The translations under genes and the position numbers were made by a program. From Bacteroidota bacterium (GTDB lineage: Bacteria > Bacteroidota > Bacteroidia > UKL13-3): a stretch of DNA of 64,000 nt. Positions 18,310 to 26,653 of the stretch are shown one piece after another. The notes under the pieces were generated by a model. That model was not told where the DNA came from, did no database searches, and saw only the letters and a list, made by a program, of their open reading frames with translations. Where the stretch lies: assembly GCA_013298895.1 (NCBI GenBank), contig JAAFJM010000010.1:1-64000 (forward strand). The letters are read 5' to 3'. Within the stretch, counting starts at the first letter, position 1, and each line of letters opens with the position of its first letter.

Positions 18310-18782
18310 TCTTATATTATTGCAAATTTGAATAAATAAATGGATTTTGGAAGTAATGGACAATTTATTTTGAAATTAGGTTCCTTGCAGATGACTGCTA
18401 GCCTTTGGCTATTTGCCTTTGCCTTTTGTCAGTGTTTTCACCGACCATTTTATGTAAGTCTTTTTAATAGCAATATTTATAACAAAAAAATTAAAGTCAT
18501 TCAGTAGGAATCTCCTTTGCAAGGCAACCAAGTTAGCTAATGGATAAGTCATTTTTTTCTTCATACTTTTTGCATTGCCAAAAAAGTATGCAAAAACGCT
18601 AGACAATAAAAAGCTACCCACCCGCAAGGCTAGAAGCACGGCCCGCTTTATTGTCTGCCCTACGCACGCCACATTTTTATCATTGGAGTAAATAATTAGC
18701 ATTGGAATTTTTATTTATAGTTAATCAAAAAATGTGCGGGAAATATTCCCCTTGCGAATTGGAATTGTTTGCAAGCGAAGGG

Positions 18783-18800
18783 TACCGAAAGCTTTCGGTA
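18783..18800. repeat. 18-bp perfect palindrome centred on AGCT
   Basis: TACCGAAAGCTTTCGGTA is its own reverse complement. Similar 18-bp palindromes occur at 22886-22903 (imperfect centre) and 57420-57437, all outside genes. Confidence 0.8.
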
Positions 18801-18903
18801 TTAGGGGATGTTTAGAAATGTTTTTTATAAGCTAATGGAGTTGATAAGTATTAAACAACCAAGTACTTCGGATTTTAAACTTCGAACAAATTAAGCACCA
18901 ACA

Positions 18904-18938
18904 ACAAACGTCACTGCGAGGAACGAAGCAGTCTCAAG
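18904..18938. repeat. Dispersed repeat R3, copy 2
   Basis: Same 35-bp core as at 15081, flanked by different sequence. It sits between two R1 modules. Confidence 0.9.
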
Positions 18939-19271
18939 TTAACAAAGTTTCCTGCACTTGGTCTGAATTATGATTTATTTGTCTTCGGTCAGTTTTTCAC
19001 AGACCATTTTATGTAAGTCTTATTAATAACAACATTTATAACAAAAAAAGTAAAGTCATTCCTTAGGAATCTCCTTTGTAAGGAAACAAAGTTAGCTAAT
19101 GGATAAGTCATTTCTTTTTTTCTTCTTTCTTTTTCCATTTGCCTTTGGTTGGTGTTTTCACCGACCAATTTATGTATGTATTACTAATACCAATATTTAT
19201 AAAAAAAGTTAAGTCATTTCGTAGGAATCTCCTTTGTGTGGCAACCAAGTTAGCTAATGGACAAACACTTT

Positions 19272-19426
19272 CTTTTTACTTTTTGTTTGGGCAAAAAGTA
19301 AAGCAAAAAGCCCACCACTAAATCCAAATTTCAATTTTTCTTTCGCACTTCCCAACGTCACTCGGGCCGAAAAATTAAAATTTCGCGCATTTAGTGGACA
19401 TCCACCCACACCACTTTTTCCGCTCC
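19272..19426. repeat. R2 structured repeat, copy 1 (155 bp)
   Basis: Begins with a hairpin (CTTTTTACTTTTTG / CAAAAAGTAAAG). A long imperfect inverted repeat then runs from CCACTAAAT to ATTTAGTGG, and the element ends in CCGCTCC. Exactly 155 bp like the other three copies, from which it differs at only a few bases. Confidence 0.9.
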
Positions 19427-19565
19427 TTTTTTTGTCTTCGGTCAGTGTTTTCACAGACCATTTTATGTAAGTCTTATTAACACCAATATTTATAAAAAAA
19501 AGTCAAGTCATTCCAAAGGAATCTTCTTTGTATGGCAACCAAGTTAGTTAATGGATAAGTCACTT

Positions 19566-19720
19566 CTTTTTACTTTTTGTTTGGGCAAAAAGTAAAGCAA
19601 AAAGCCCACCACTAAATCCAAATTTCAATTTTTCTTTCGCACTACCCATCGCCACTCGGGCCGCAAAATTAAAATTTCGCGCATTTAGTGGACATCCACC
19701 CACACCACTTTTTCCGCTCC
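19566..19720. repeat. R2 structured repeat, copy 2 (155 bp)
   Basis: Same length and layout as copy 1, 294 bp downstream of it. Preceded by an R1 module whose hairpin reads GGTCAGTG-TTTT-CACAGACC. Confidence 0.9.
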
Positions 19721-19748
19721 TTTTTTTTGAGTTGATTTGAAATCGACA

Positions 19749-19788
19749 ACAAACGTCACTGCGAGGAACGAAGCAGTCTCAAGCGATA
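19749..19788. repeat. Dispersed repeat R3, copy 3
   Basis: Includes the trailing CGATA also present at 15081 and 20185. Followed by an R1 module. Confidence 0.9.
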
Positions 19789-19983
19789 CGAGGTTTAGGT
19801 TGGTTGTTAATGGAGTAAATAAGTATTTCATAACTTTGCCTGTGGTCGGTGTTTTCACCGACCATTTTATATAAGTCTTATTAATAGCAATATTTGTAAC
19901 AAAAAAAATCAAGTCATTCCGTAGGAATCTCTCTTTATGGCAACCAAGTTAGCTAATGGATAAGTCATTTCTTTTTTATACTT

Positions 19984-20138
19984 CTTTTTACTTTTTGTTT
20001 GGGCAAAAAGTAAAGCAAAAAGCCCACCACTAAATCCAAATTTCAATTTTTCTTTCGCACTACCCAACGCCACTCGGGCCGAAAAATTAAAATTTCGCAC
20101 ATTTAGTGGACATCCACCCACACCACTTATTCCGCTCC
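19984..20138. repeat. R2 structured repeat, copy 3 (155 bp)
   Basis: Same length and layout as the other copies. The preceding R1 hairpin at 19851-19874 has the perfect stem GGTCGGTG / CACCGACC. Confidence 0.9.
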
Positions 20139-20184
20139 TTTTTTTTGACTTGATATGGTTAATTAAGTTGATTAGAAATCTACA

Positions 20185-20224
20185 ACAAACGTCACTGCGA
20201 GGAACGAAGCAGTCTCAAGCGATA
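20185..20224. repeat. Dispersed repeat R3, copy 4
   Basis: Core identical to the other copies. R3, R1 and R2 follow each other here in the same order as at 19749-20138. Confidence 0.9.
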
Positions 20225-20416
20225 AGAGAATGAAGTTGATTAGTTTATGGAGTTGATAAGTATACAACTTTGCCTTTGGTTGGTGTTTTCACCGACCAAT
20301 TTATGTTTGTCTTACTAATACCAATATTTATAAAAAAAGTAAAGTCATTCCGTAGGAATCTCCTTTGTAAGGCAACAAAGTTAGCTAATGGATAAGTCAT
20401 TTCTTTTTTATACTTT

Positions 20417-20571
20417 CTTTTTACTTTTTGTTTGGGCAAAAAGTAAAGCAAAAAGCCCACCACTAAATCCAAATTTCAATTTTTCTTTCGCACTACCCAC
20501 CGCCACTCGAGCCGAAAAATTAAAATTTCGCGCATTTAGTGGACATCCACCCACACCACTTGTTCCGCTCC
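20417..20571. repeat. R2 structured repeat, copy 4 (155 bp)
   Basis: Last copy of the array, ending about 100 bp before the stop of the methyltransferase-HIT gene. Same hairpins as the other copies. Confidence 0.9.
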
Positions 20572-20669
20572 TTTTTTGTTTGTTGAGTAAATTTAGTTGA
20601 TAGCTTATGGCGTTGAAGGATTGTGGGAGTTTACAGGTGCGTTTTGGGAATTTTTAATTGTAAACATCA

Positions 20670-21530
20670 TCAATACTTCTGTTTTTCAGGAATAACTCCT
20701 CTTACTCCACCTCTTGGTTCTGTTACATCACCTTTGTATCTTGGAATTAAATGGATGTGAACATGAGGAACGGTTTGTCCTGCTGCTTCACTGATATTTA
20801 TTCCAATATTGAATCCATCAGGATTAAATTGTTTTGTCAAAATTTCTTTTGCTTTGTTGAGCATGTACCAACAAGCAGCTTGTTCTTTAAACGAAAGTTC
20901 AAAATAATCCAAGCAATGTTTTTTGGGAATAATTAATGCATGACCATTATTAACAGGAAATTTATCGAATATGGCATAAGCGGTTGCCGATTCTAATATC
21001 AATTCTCTTTCAGCATCTGGATTACAAAAAGGGCAATCAATATGATTTATTTTGCTTACTTGATTGAAATGTTGGTATTCATATATTTCACAATTTTCGT
21101 TTTTGAAAATTGATTGGTAATTTAAAACTACATTACATTGATAAGTTGGTTTTTGATGTACTTTGTGGGTTCTGAAACCTTCGTATTGCAAATCTCTTCT
21201 TACCGCAAAATATGCTTTTCCAGTTGACTTTAAGAGTTGTGATATTTCCATCAATACATTTGCCTGCTCTTCTTGCATCAATACGTTTAGGACATAAAAA
21301 CAAATGATGGTGTCAAACTTTTCTGTTGGATAATTAGGGAAATAATGTTTGTCGTAGCCAACCACATTTATTCCTTTCGCTTTCAGTAACTCTACATCTT
21401 TACCAAAACCACAGCCAAAATCTAACACATTGCCTACCAATAAACTTTTGTTCAATAAAAGTTTTGCAGGAAAAGAAAGCGTTTCTCTTTCTTTTGCTGT
21501 TAAATGATTGTATTGATTAGATTGTATCAT
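20670..21530 (-). CDS. Class I methyltransferase-HIT fusion protein
   Basis: A 286-residue two-domain protein. Residues about 1-155 form a SAM-dependent methyltransferase with VLDFGCGFGKDVELL (SAM-binding loop, 35-49) and an acidic GYDKHY (58-63). Residues about 162-286 form a HIT-family hydrolase/transferase: CPFCNPD at 166-172, NNGHALIIPKKH at 194-205 and the catalytic HVHIHLIPR at 256-264. HIT proteins act on nucleotide phosphoramidates, dinucleoside polyphosphates or adenylated ends. It overlaps the HNH gene by 4 bases (ATGA), implying a joint job, perhaps nucleic-acid modification or repair after cleavage. The combined substrate is unknown. Confidence 0.85.
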   Translation of the reverse strand: MIQSNQYNHLTAKERETLSFPAKLLLNKSLLVGNVLDFGCGFGKDVELLKAKGINVVGYDKHYFPNYPTEKFDTIICFYVLNVLMQEEQANVLMEISQLLKSTGKAYFAVRRDLQYEGFRTHKVHQKPTYQCNVVLNYQSIFKNENCEIYEYQHFNQVSKINHIDCPFCNPDAERELILESATAYAIFDKFPVNNGHALIIPKKHCLDYFELSFKEQAACWYMLNKAKEILTKQFNPDGFNIGINISEAAGQTVPHVHIHLIPRYKGDVTEPRGGVRGVIPEKQKY

Positions 21531-22561
21531 TTTAAAAATTCGAAGCCATTGTTTGATGCAATAGTAATTAAAGGTTGAATCCTTTCTTTAAACTTCTCTT
21601 TAGAAAAATTCTTTTCTAAGTCCGGAAATATCGTCAAGTAATCTTCAAGAAATTTATTCTTAGGGTTTTTATCCATCACAATTTTAATGGCTGTTTTTTG
21701 CATATCAAAAAACGAATTGAAATACTTTTCAAGTGGAGGAAGTTTATCACTCTTAGAACTGTTGAATGATTTGTCAGCAGGAATTAAATTCCAAATCAAA
21801 TCGTGTGAAACAAAATTATAAGGTATAAAATGTTCTACTGCATAATTTCCAATTGTGAGTTTCTCACCAGTGTAAATACAATTTACCGAACCAAGTTCTT
21901 TCACTACTAAATCCCAAAATCCTTTTCGTTGTGTTGTTAAACCACTTCTTTGTGCTGGCTTAATAAGCTTGTTCGGAATATCTGGAACATTTGGATTTTT
22001 TGATTGTAGAAACAAAGCTAAATTCCAATAACAAAAATCTTTAAGCACTCTTGCATTTAAAGTAAGATAACTTTTCCAATTAGAATTGATTACAATTTCG
22101 TTTTCATATAAAGCATATAAACAATTTTCATTGAATGATTTTGACAATTGGTAAATTTCATTTTTATCCTTTTTAGGAAACCACGGACTTAAAAACCAGT
22201 GAGGAACATTTTTATTAAAATGCCAAAGTTGTCTTTCGGTATCTCTGTTTGTTGTTGCACAAAGTTTTTGAAAAACTATATTTTGTTTTTCATCAATTGG
22301 TATTTTTTCAATTTGATTTATAGTTAAAATTGCTTGTTGTATTAAATCTTGCGTGCCAAATGAAACATGAAAGTAGTTTACGGTGTACCAAGCATTTGAA
22401 ATCATTCTTGCAAACAGATTTCTTTTGGGAACATTTAAGTTACCATTTTCAACTTCTTGCAAAATGGAGAGAAGCCAATAATACTTGTATGTTGCAGAAG
22501 TATTATTGAAACAAGCTGCTAAATGATTAACAGGTAAACTATTTGAATTAGGCAGTAACAT
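21527..22561 (-). CDS. HNH endonuclease domain protein
   Basis: A 344-residue protein. A helical N-terminal region (1-220) has no recognised family. The HNH nuclease core comprises CIYTGEKL (228-235, with one Cys), AVEHFIPYNFVSHDLIWNLIP (241-261; His244 and Asn258) and NSSKSDKLP (267-275), followed by a helical tail. The core matches a single-Cys HNH group without the second zinc CxxC. Its start overlaps the 3' end of a decayed upstream frame, and its stop overlaps the methyltransferase-HIT gene. A restriction/defence or DNA/RNA processing role is plausible but not shown. Confidence 0.8.
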   Translation of the reverse strand: MLLPNSNSLPVNHLAACFNNTSATYKYYWLLSILQEVENGNLNVPKRNLFARMISNAWYTVNYFHVSFGTQDLIQQAILTINQIEKIPIDEKQNIVFQKLCATTNRDTERQLWHFNKNVPHWFLSPWFPKKDKNEIYQLSKSFNENCLYALYENEIVINSNWKSYLTLNARVLKDFCYWNLALFLQSKNPNVPDIPNKLIKPAQRSGLTTQRKGFWDLVVKELGSVNCIYTGEKLTIGNYAVEHFIPYNFVSHDLIWNLIPADKSFNSSKSDKLPPLEKYFNSFFDMQKTAIKIVMDKNPKNKFLEDYLTIFPDLEKNFSKEKFKERIQPLITIASNNGFEFLK

Positions 22562-22836
22562 TTAATTTTTCTTTTATAGATATCTCAATTAATTTTTCCT
22601 CTAATTGCTGAATTATCTTTTCTAATGAAAATTATTATTTCATACAAATTAATTCAATTTTTACCTTTTATTATAAACGAAGGATATAATTTATTAACCT
22701 TTTCTGCAATTAGTTCTAATTTTTCAGTCCTTATTTCGAAGTTCTTAGTAATTAGTTTTTTATGGTTTGTGTCAGTCCCATTTAGCTTTAAGTTTGGGTT
22801 ATGGTAGCAAAAACAAATGTGCGGGAAAGTCAGCGT
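22548..22836 (-). pseudogene. Broken 3' remnant of a third gene upstream of the HNH gene
   Basis: Reading leftward, one frame (22836 to stop at 22654) encodes about 48 residues of convincing protein-like sequence (includes KLITKNFEIRTEKLELIAEK and ends FIIKGKN) but has no ATG start. A second frame, shifted by one base (22631 to stop at 22548), encodes FSLEKIIQQLEEKLIEISIK and overlaps the HNH start, as a genuine operon neighbour would. The two pieces look like one C-terminus split by a frameshift, with the 5' part lost into a repeat at 22820. Identity is unknown. Confidence 0.5.
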
Positions 22837-22860
22837 TTATCTGTGGCATCTGCGGGAAAG
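22820..22860. repeat. TGCGGGAAA repeat, copy 1
   Basis: Unit TGCGGGAAAGTCAGCGTTTA then TCTGTGGCATCTGCGGGAAAG. It recurs with few changes at 22961-23001; part of it appears at 18735 and as AATCTGCGTTTATAAGCG near 57400. Confidence 0.75.
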
Positions 22861-22885
22861 TTATGTTCAAATGAGATTGCTTCGT

Positions 22886-22903
22886 TTCCGATAGCAATCG
22901 GAA
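22886..22903. repeat. 18-bp imperfect palindrome
   Basis: TTCCGAT-AGCA-ATCGGAA, 7-bp arms around a 4-base centre, same size class as the palindromes at 18783 and 57420. It lies between the two TGCGGGAAA repeats. Confidence 0.65.
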
Positions 22904-22960
22904 TCACAATAACGAATCATGTCAATCAACATAATCAAATAAATCAAGGTTCAAACAGAA

Positions 22961-23001
22961 TGCGGGAAAATCTGCGTTAATCTATGGCATCTGCGGGAAA
23001 G
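22961..23001. repeat. TGCGGGAAA repeat, copy 2
   Basis: Second copy of the unit at 22820, reading TGCGGGAAAATCTGCGTTAA then TCTATGGCATCTGCGGGAAAG. It lies 76 bases before the DUF4175 gene. Confidence 0.75.
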
Positions 23002-23077
23002 CTTTCCAACCCCAAACCATTCAAAATTTTTTACTTTATCAATACCTTTTAAAGATTAAATTCGCTCCAACTGAAAT

Positions 23078-26000
23078 ATGCAAAGCAATTACGAAGTATT
23101 AATTCAAAAATTAGAAGCGTTTATACGCAAGTATTATAAAAACCAATTGATTAAAGGGGCTATATTTTTTATAACCGCCTTTGTGTCGAGCTATATATTA
23201 ATTGCTACTTTGGAGTATTTTGGTAGGTATAACTCCACAATTAGAGCGGTAATATTTTTTACCTTTTTGGCTTTTACTATTTTTTGTTTGGTAAAATATA
23301 TTTTAGTGCCCATAGCAGGTATTTTTAAATTACGCAAAACCATTAATTATGAACAAGCATCGCTTATTATTGGAACCCATTTTTCTAATGTAAGCGATAG
23401 TTTATTAAATACTTTACAGCTTAAAAATACAGCCAATAACCAAGTAGATAATAGTTTGTTAATAGCTGCAATTGAGCAAAAAACCAGTCAGCTAAATCCT
23501 GTTCCTTTTCAAAAAGCCATTAACTTTAAAGCTAATCTAAAATATGTAAAATTTGCTTTGGTGCCTTTGGCCATTATAGTGTTACTTAGTTTTGTAAAAC
23601 CCGATATTTTAAGCGATGGCGGTAAACGCATTTTACAATACAATACTGCATTTGCACCTGTGGCACCTTTTACTTTTACCATTGAAAATTCTGATTTAAA
23701 TGCTGAACAGTTTACCGATTTTGATTTACAAGTTAAAGTAAGTGGAAAGCAAATTCCTGATGAGGTTTTTATAGTCCTAGATGGCAATAGTTATAAGTTA
23801 CAAAAATCTGATAAAACCCATTTTACTTATAGTTTTAAAAATATTCAAAAAACCACTGTTTTTAACTTACAAGCCGATGAATTTAGCAGTAAAGATTATA
23901 CATTAGATGTGGTGGCTAAACCCATTATTTTAGGTTATCAAGTTAAATGTACTTATCCAGTTTATGTAGGTAAACGCAGCGAAGTATTGAATAATCCTAC
24001 CGATTTTACTGTACCTGCTGGAACGGTGTTAACGTGGTTATTTACCAGCAAACAAACAAGTAAAATAGAGTTAGGTTTTGATAATAAAATAGCTGACGCA
24101 AAAATGGAAGATGATGGACATTTTTCTTTTAACAAAAAAGTGTTTTTAAGCCAAAATTATTTTATAAAAAACAGCAATTTAACCAAGGCCAAAGGCGATT
24201 CGATGAATTATAATTTAACCGTAATTCCCGATGCATATCCAACCATTAGTATTGATGAAAAAAGTGATTCGGTTACCGGCAAACAAATCTATTTTATTGG
24301 CGATGGCAGCGATGATTATGGATTAACCAAACTTACTTTTAACTACCATTTTATTAATAGCGAAAACAAAGAAAAGATTAATAAAACAGTGGTAAAGCCT
24401 ATTGCCATTGATAAAACCCAAAACCCAATTAGGTTTAATTATTATATAAATTTAAGCGAAACAGGTTTGGAACCTGGCGATGAGTTGGAGTATTATTTTG
24501 AACTTTGGGATAATGATGGTGTGTTTGGTGCTAAATCAATTAAATCGAAAACAGTGGTTTTTAAAGCTGCAAGCAATAAGGAAATGAAAGAACAAAGCAG
24601 CAAAAATGCGGAAGCCATGAAGGATAAAATGGAAGATGCATTGAAAGAGGCCAAAGAACTGCAAAAAGATTTGAAACAATTGCAACAAAAAATGCTTGAA
24701 AAGCGCGAATTAACTTGGGAAGAAAAACGCAAAGCAGAAAGCATTTTAAAGCAACAACAAGAATTGCAAAAGAAAATTGAGGACTTGAATAAAGAGTTTA
24801 AGTTGAACAATCAGCGTGAGCAAGAGTATAAAAAAGAGGCAGAGAATATTTTACAAAAGCAGCAACAAATTGAAAAAATGTACAATGAGTTGATGAACGA
24901 TGAAATGAAGCAATTGATTAAAAAAGTGGAGGATATGATGAAACTTCAAAACAAAGATCAATTAAAACAGCAAATGGAAAATATGCAGTTGAATAACAAA
25001 GATGTGGAGAAGGAGTTGGATAAAATGCTGGAAATGTACAAGGAGTTGGAGTTGGAGAAAAAAATGGATGAAGCTACCAAAAACTTGGAAGATTTAGCTA
25101 AAAAGCAAGAAGATTTGGAGCAAAAAACTGATGATAAAAACAGTAATTCAGAGGATTTAAAAAAGCAACAAGATGAGTTGAACAAACAGTTTGATGAAAT
25201 AAAAAAAGACCTAAAAGATATTGAAAAACAAAACAATGAGTTGGAAGATAAACAAGAACTAGCCGATACCAAAGAGGAAGAAAAAAGCATAGAAAAAGAC
25301 ATGCAAGAAAGCAGCGAGGATTTGAAAAGTGGCAAACAAAAACAAGCCAAAAAGAAACAAAAACAAGCGGCTGATAAGATGAAGGAAATGGCTGAAAAAA
25401 TAAAGCAAAAGAAAAGTGATCAAGAAGCTGAACAGGCCGAAATCGACATCAATGCTTTGCGCGAAATTATTGAAAATTTAGTTGAGTTAAGTAAGCAGCA
25501 AGAGGCTTTAATGGTTAAGTTTAAGGATATAAATGGTTATAATCCGCAGTTTGTACAATTGGGGCAAGACCAAAGAAATTTAAAAGAGAATGCCAAAATT
25601 ATAGAAGATAGTTTAACAGCCTTGAGTAAACGTGTAGCTGAAATCAGTTCGTTTATTGATAAAGAAGTTACCAAAATGAATTTCCAAATGGATAAAGCTA
25701 CTACTAATTTTGGAACGCGTAATATTCCTCAAATTAGAACAAGCCAACAAACTGCTATGACCCACATGAACAACTTAGCGGTAATGTTGAGTGATGTATT
25801 GAAACAAATGCAGCAAGAACAGGAAGGAAAAGAACAAGAAGGAAAAGGCGAAAAAAGCGGAAAGAAAAAAGGCAAAGGCCAAGGTAAGGGAAAAGGGGAA
25901 GGCAGTGGCAAAAAAAGCATGAGTCAACTTAAAAAAATGCAAGAAGAGTTGAACAAACAATTGCGCGAAGGTTTGAATAAAAATGGAAATTATAAAGGCA

Positions 26001-26473
26001 ATAAACCGGGACAAAAACCTGGCGAAGGACAAGGAATGGGAAGTGAAGGTTTTGCTAGAATGGCTGCGCAACAAATGGCTATTAGACAACAATTGCAAAA
26101 AATGTTAAGCCAAATGGATGCCAAAGAAAAAGAAGGTTTGGGAGGCAGTGGCAAATTGCAAGAAATGCAAAAACAAATGGAACAAACCGAAAAAGAATTG
26201 TTCAATAAAAGATTGACCCAAGAAACGATAAATAGACAGCAAGATATTTTAACTCGTTTGTTAGAAAGCGAAAAGGCTGAAAAGAAACAAGACCAAGATA
26301 AAAAACGTGAGGCCGAACAAAGTAAAGAAAAGGACCGCAATGCACCTCCGCCTGTTTTTAATAATTACATAGATAAAAAAAATAAGGAAGCAGAAATTTT
26401 AAAAACTGTTCCTTCCGAACTAAAACCATATTATAAAACCAAAGCCAATCAATACTTGAAAAAAGCAAGTTGA
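23078..26473 (+). CDS. DUF4175-family membrane-anchored coiled-coil protein
   Basis: A 1131-residue protein. Two or three transmembrane helices lie at residues about 20-85 and 160-180, followed by a beta-rich Ig-like extracytoplasmic part (about 190-490). Residues about 500-800 are a very long charged coiled coil of Lys, Glu and Gln. A Gly/Lys/Glu low-complexity linker follows (about 905-945, EGKEQEGKGEKSGKKKGKGQ), then Gln/Met-rich helices and a C-terminal VPSELKPYYKTKANQYLKKA. The layout matches the Bacteroidota DUF4175 family, whose function is unknown. Not operonic with its neighbours. Reverse-strand open frames across the coiled coil are compositional artefacts. Confidence 0.85.
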   Translation: MQSNYEVLIQKLEAFIRKYYKNQLIKGAIFFITAFVSSYILIATLEYFGRYNSTIRAVIFFTFLAFTIFCLVKYILVPIAGIFKLRKTINYEQASLIIGTHFSNVSDSLLNTLQLKNTANNQVDNSLLIAAIEQKTSQLNPVPFQKAINFKANLKYVKFALVPLAIIVLLSFVKPDILSDGGKRILQYNTAFAPVAPFTFTIENSDLNAEQFTDFDLQVKVSGKQIPDEVFIVLDGNSYKLQKSDKTHFTYSFKNIQKTTVFNLQADEFSSKDYTLDVVAKPIILGYQVKCTYPVYVGKRSEVLNNPTDFTVPAGTVLTWLFTSKQTSKIELGFDNKIADAKMEDDGHFSFNKKVFLSQNYFIKNSNLTKAKGDSMNYNLTVIPDAYPTISIDEKSDSVTGKQIYFIGDGSDDYGLTKLTFNYHFINSENKEKINKTVVKPIAIDKTQNPIRFNYYINLSETGLEPGDELEYYFELWDNDGVFGAKSIKSKTVVFKAASNKEMKEQSSKNAEAMKDKMEDALKEAKELQKDLKQLQQKMLEKRELTWEEKRKAESILKQQQELQKKIEDLNKEFKLNNQREQEYKKEAENILQKQQQIEKMYNELMNDEMKQLIKKVEDMMKLQNKDQLKQQMENMQLNNKDVEKELDKMLEMYKELELEKKMDEATKNLEDLAKKQEDLEQKTDDKNSNSEDLKKQQDELNKQFDEIKKDLKDIEKQNNELEDKQELADTKEEEKSIEKDMQESSEDLKSGKQKQAKKKQKQAADKMKEMAEKIKQKKSDQEAEQAEIDINALREIIENLVELSKQQEALMVKFKDINGYNPQFVQLGQDQRNLKENAKIIEDSLTALSKRVAEISSFIDKEVTKMNFQMDKATTNFGTRNIPQIRTSQQTAMTHMNNLAVMLSDVLKQMQQEQEGKEQEGKGEKSGKKKGKGQGKGKGEGSGKKSMSQLKKMQEELNKQLREGLNKNGNYKGNKPGQKPGEGQGMGSEGFARMAAQQMAIRQQLQKMLSQMDAKEKEGLGGSGKLQEMQKQMEQTEKELFNKRLTQETINRQQDILTRLLESEKAEKKQDQDKKREAEQSKEKDRNAPPPVFNNYIDKKNKEAEILKTVPSELKPYYKTKANQYLKKAS

Positions 26474-26653
26474 TTTTTGAGTTGTGAATTGTGATTTGTG
26501 AGGTGTGATATGTGAATTATGGTTTTTGATTAATAATTCAATGTAATTATATTAATTAAACAAGTAACAACACCAATAAACTAAGTACTAACGCTTCGGC
26601 TTCGCTCTGCGACCAAAACTAAGAACTAAAATCTAGGAACTAAAAACTAAGAA
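26474..26653. repeat. Degenerate intergenic satellite
   Basis: Left part: tandem variants of GTGAATTGTGATTTGTGAGG. Right part: tandem variants of AAGAACTAAAATCTAGGAACT. The same two styles of degenerate repeat return at 34736-34890 and 58878-59066. No gene is seen. Confidence 0.6.

Larger units (their letters stand above)
18364..20640. repeat. Gene-free repeat array of composite structured elements
   Basis: About 2.3 kb without a convincing gene; short open frames here are translations of repeats and recur in each copy. Three modules alternate. R1 (about 135 bp) starts with a GGTCGGTG-TTTT-CACCGACC-type hairpin and contains an ATTCC-n3-GGAAT mini-hairpin; copies lie at about 18421-18553, 18978-19113, 19138-19270, 19432-19565, 19838-19975 and 20271-20406. 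R2 is a 155-bp structured element in four copies. R3 is the CGTCACTGCGAGGAACGAA repeat, three copies here. An extra hairpin (AGACAATAAA at 18601 / TTTATTGTCT at 18647) and an 18-bp palindrome at 18783 are also present. Confidence 0.85.

Noticed and set aside
18409-20600. Several 60-100 codon frames on both strands in the repeat array
   Set aside because: They recur with the same peptide in each R2 copy and follow hairpin sequence, lack start-site context and are best explained as translations of the repeats.
18364-20640. CRISPR array
   Set aside because: The repeats are 35-155 bp with related, not unique, sequence between them, there is no regular 30-40 bp spacing and no cas gene in the window.
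22625-22807. A 60-codon plus-strand frame after the HNH gene
   Set aside because: It is antisense to the better-supported remnant on the minus strand and is hydrophobic only because of AT-rich codons.
24493-26340. Ser/Phe/Cys-rich reverse-strand frames across the DUF4175 gene
   Set aside because: Composition mirrors the Lys/Glu/Gln coiled-coil codons on the plus strand; no independent motif.
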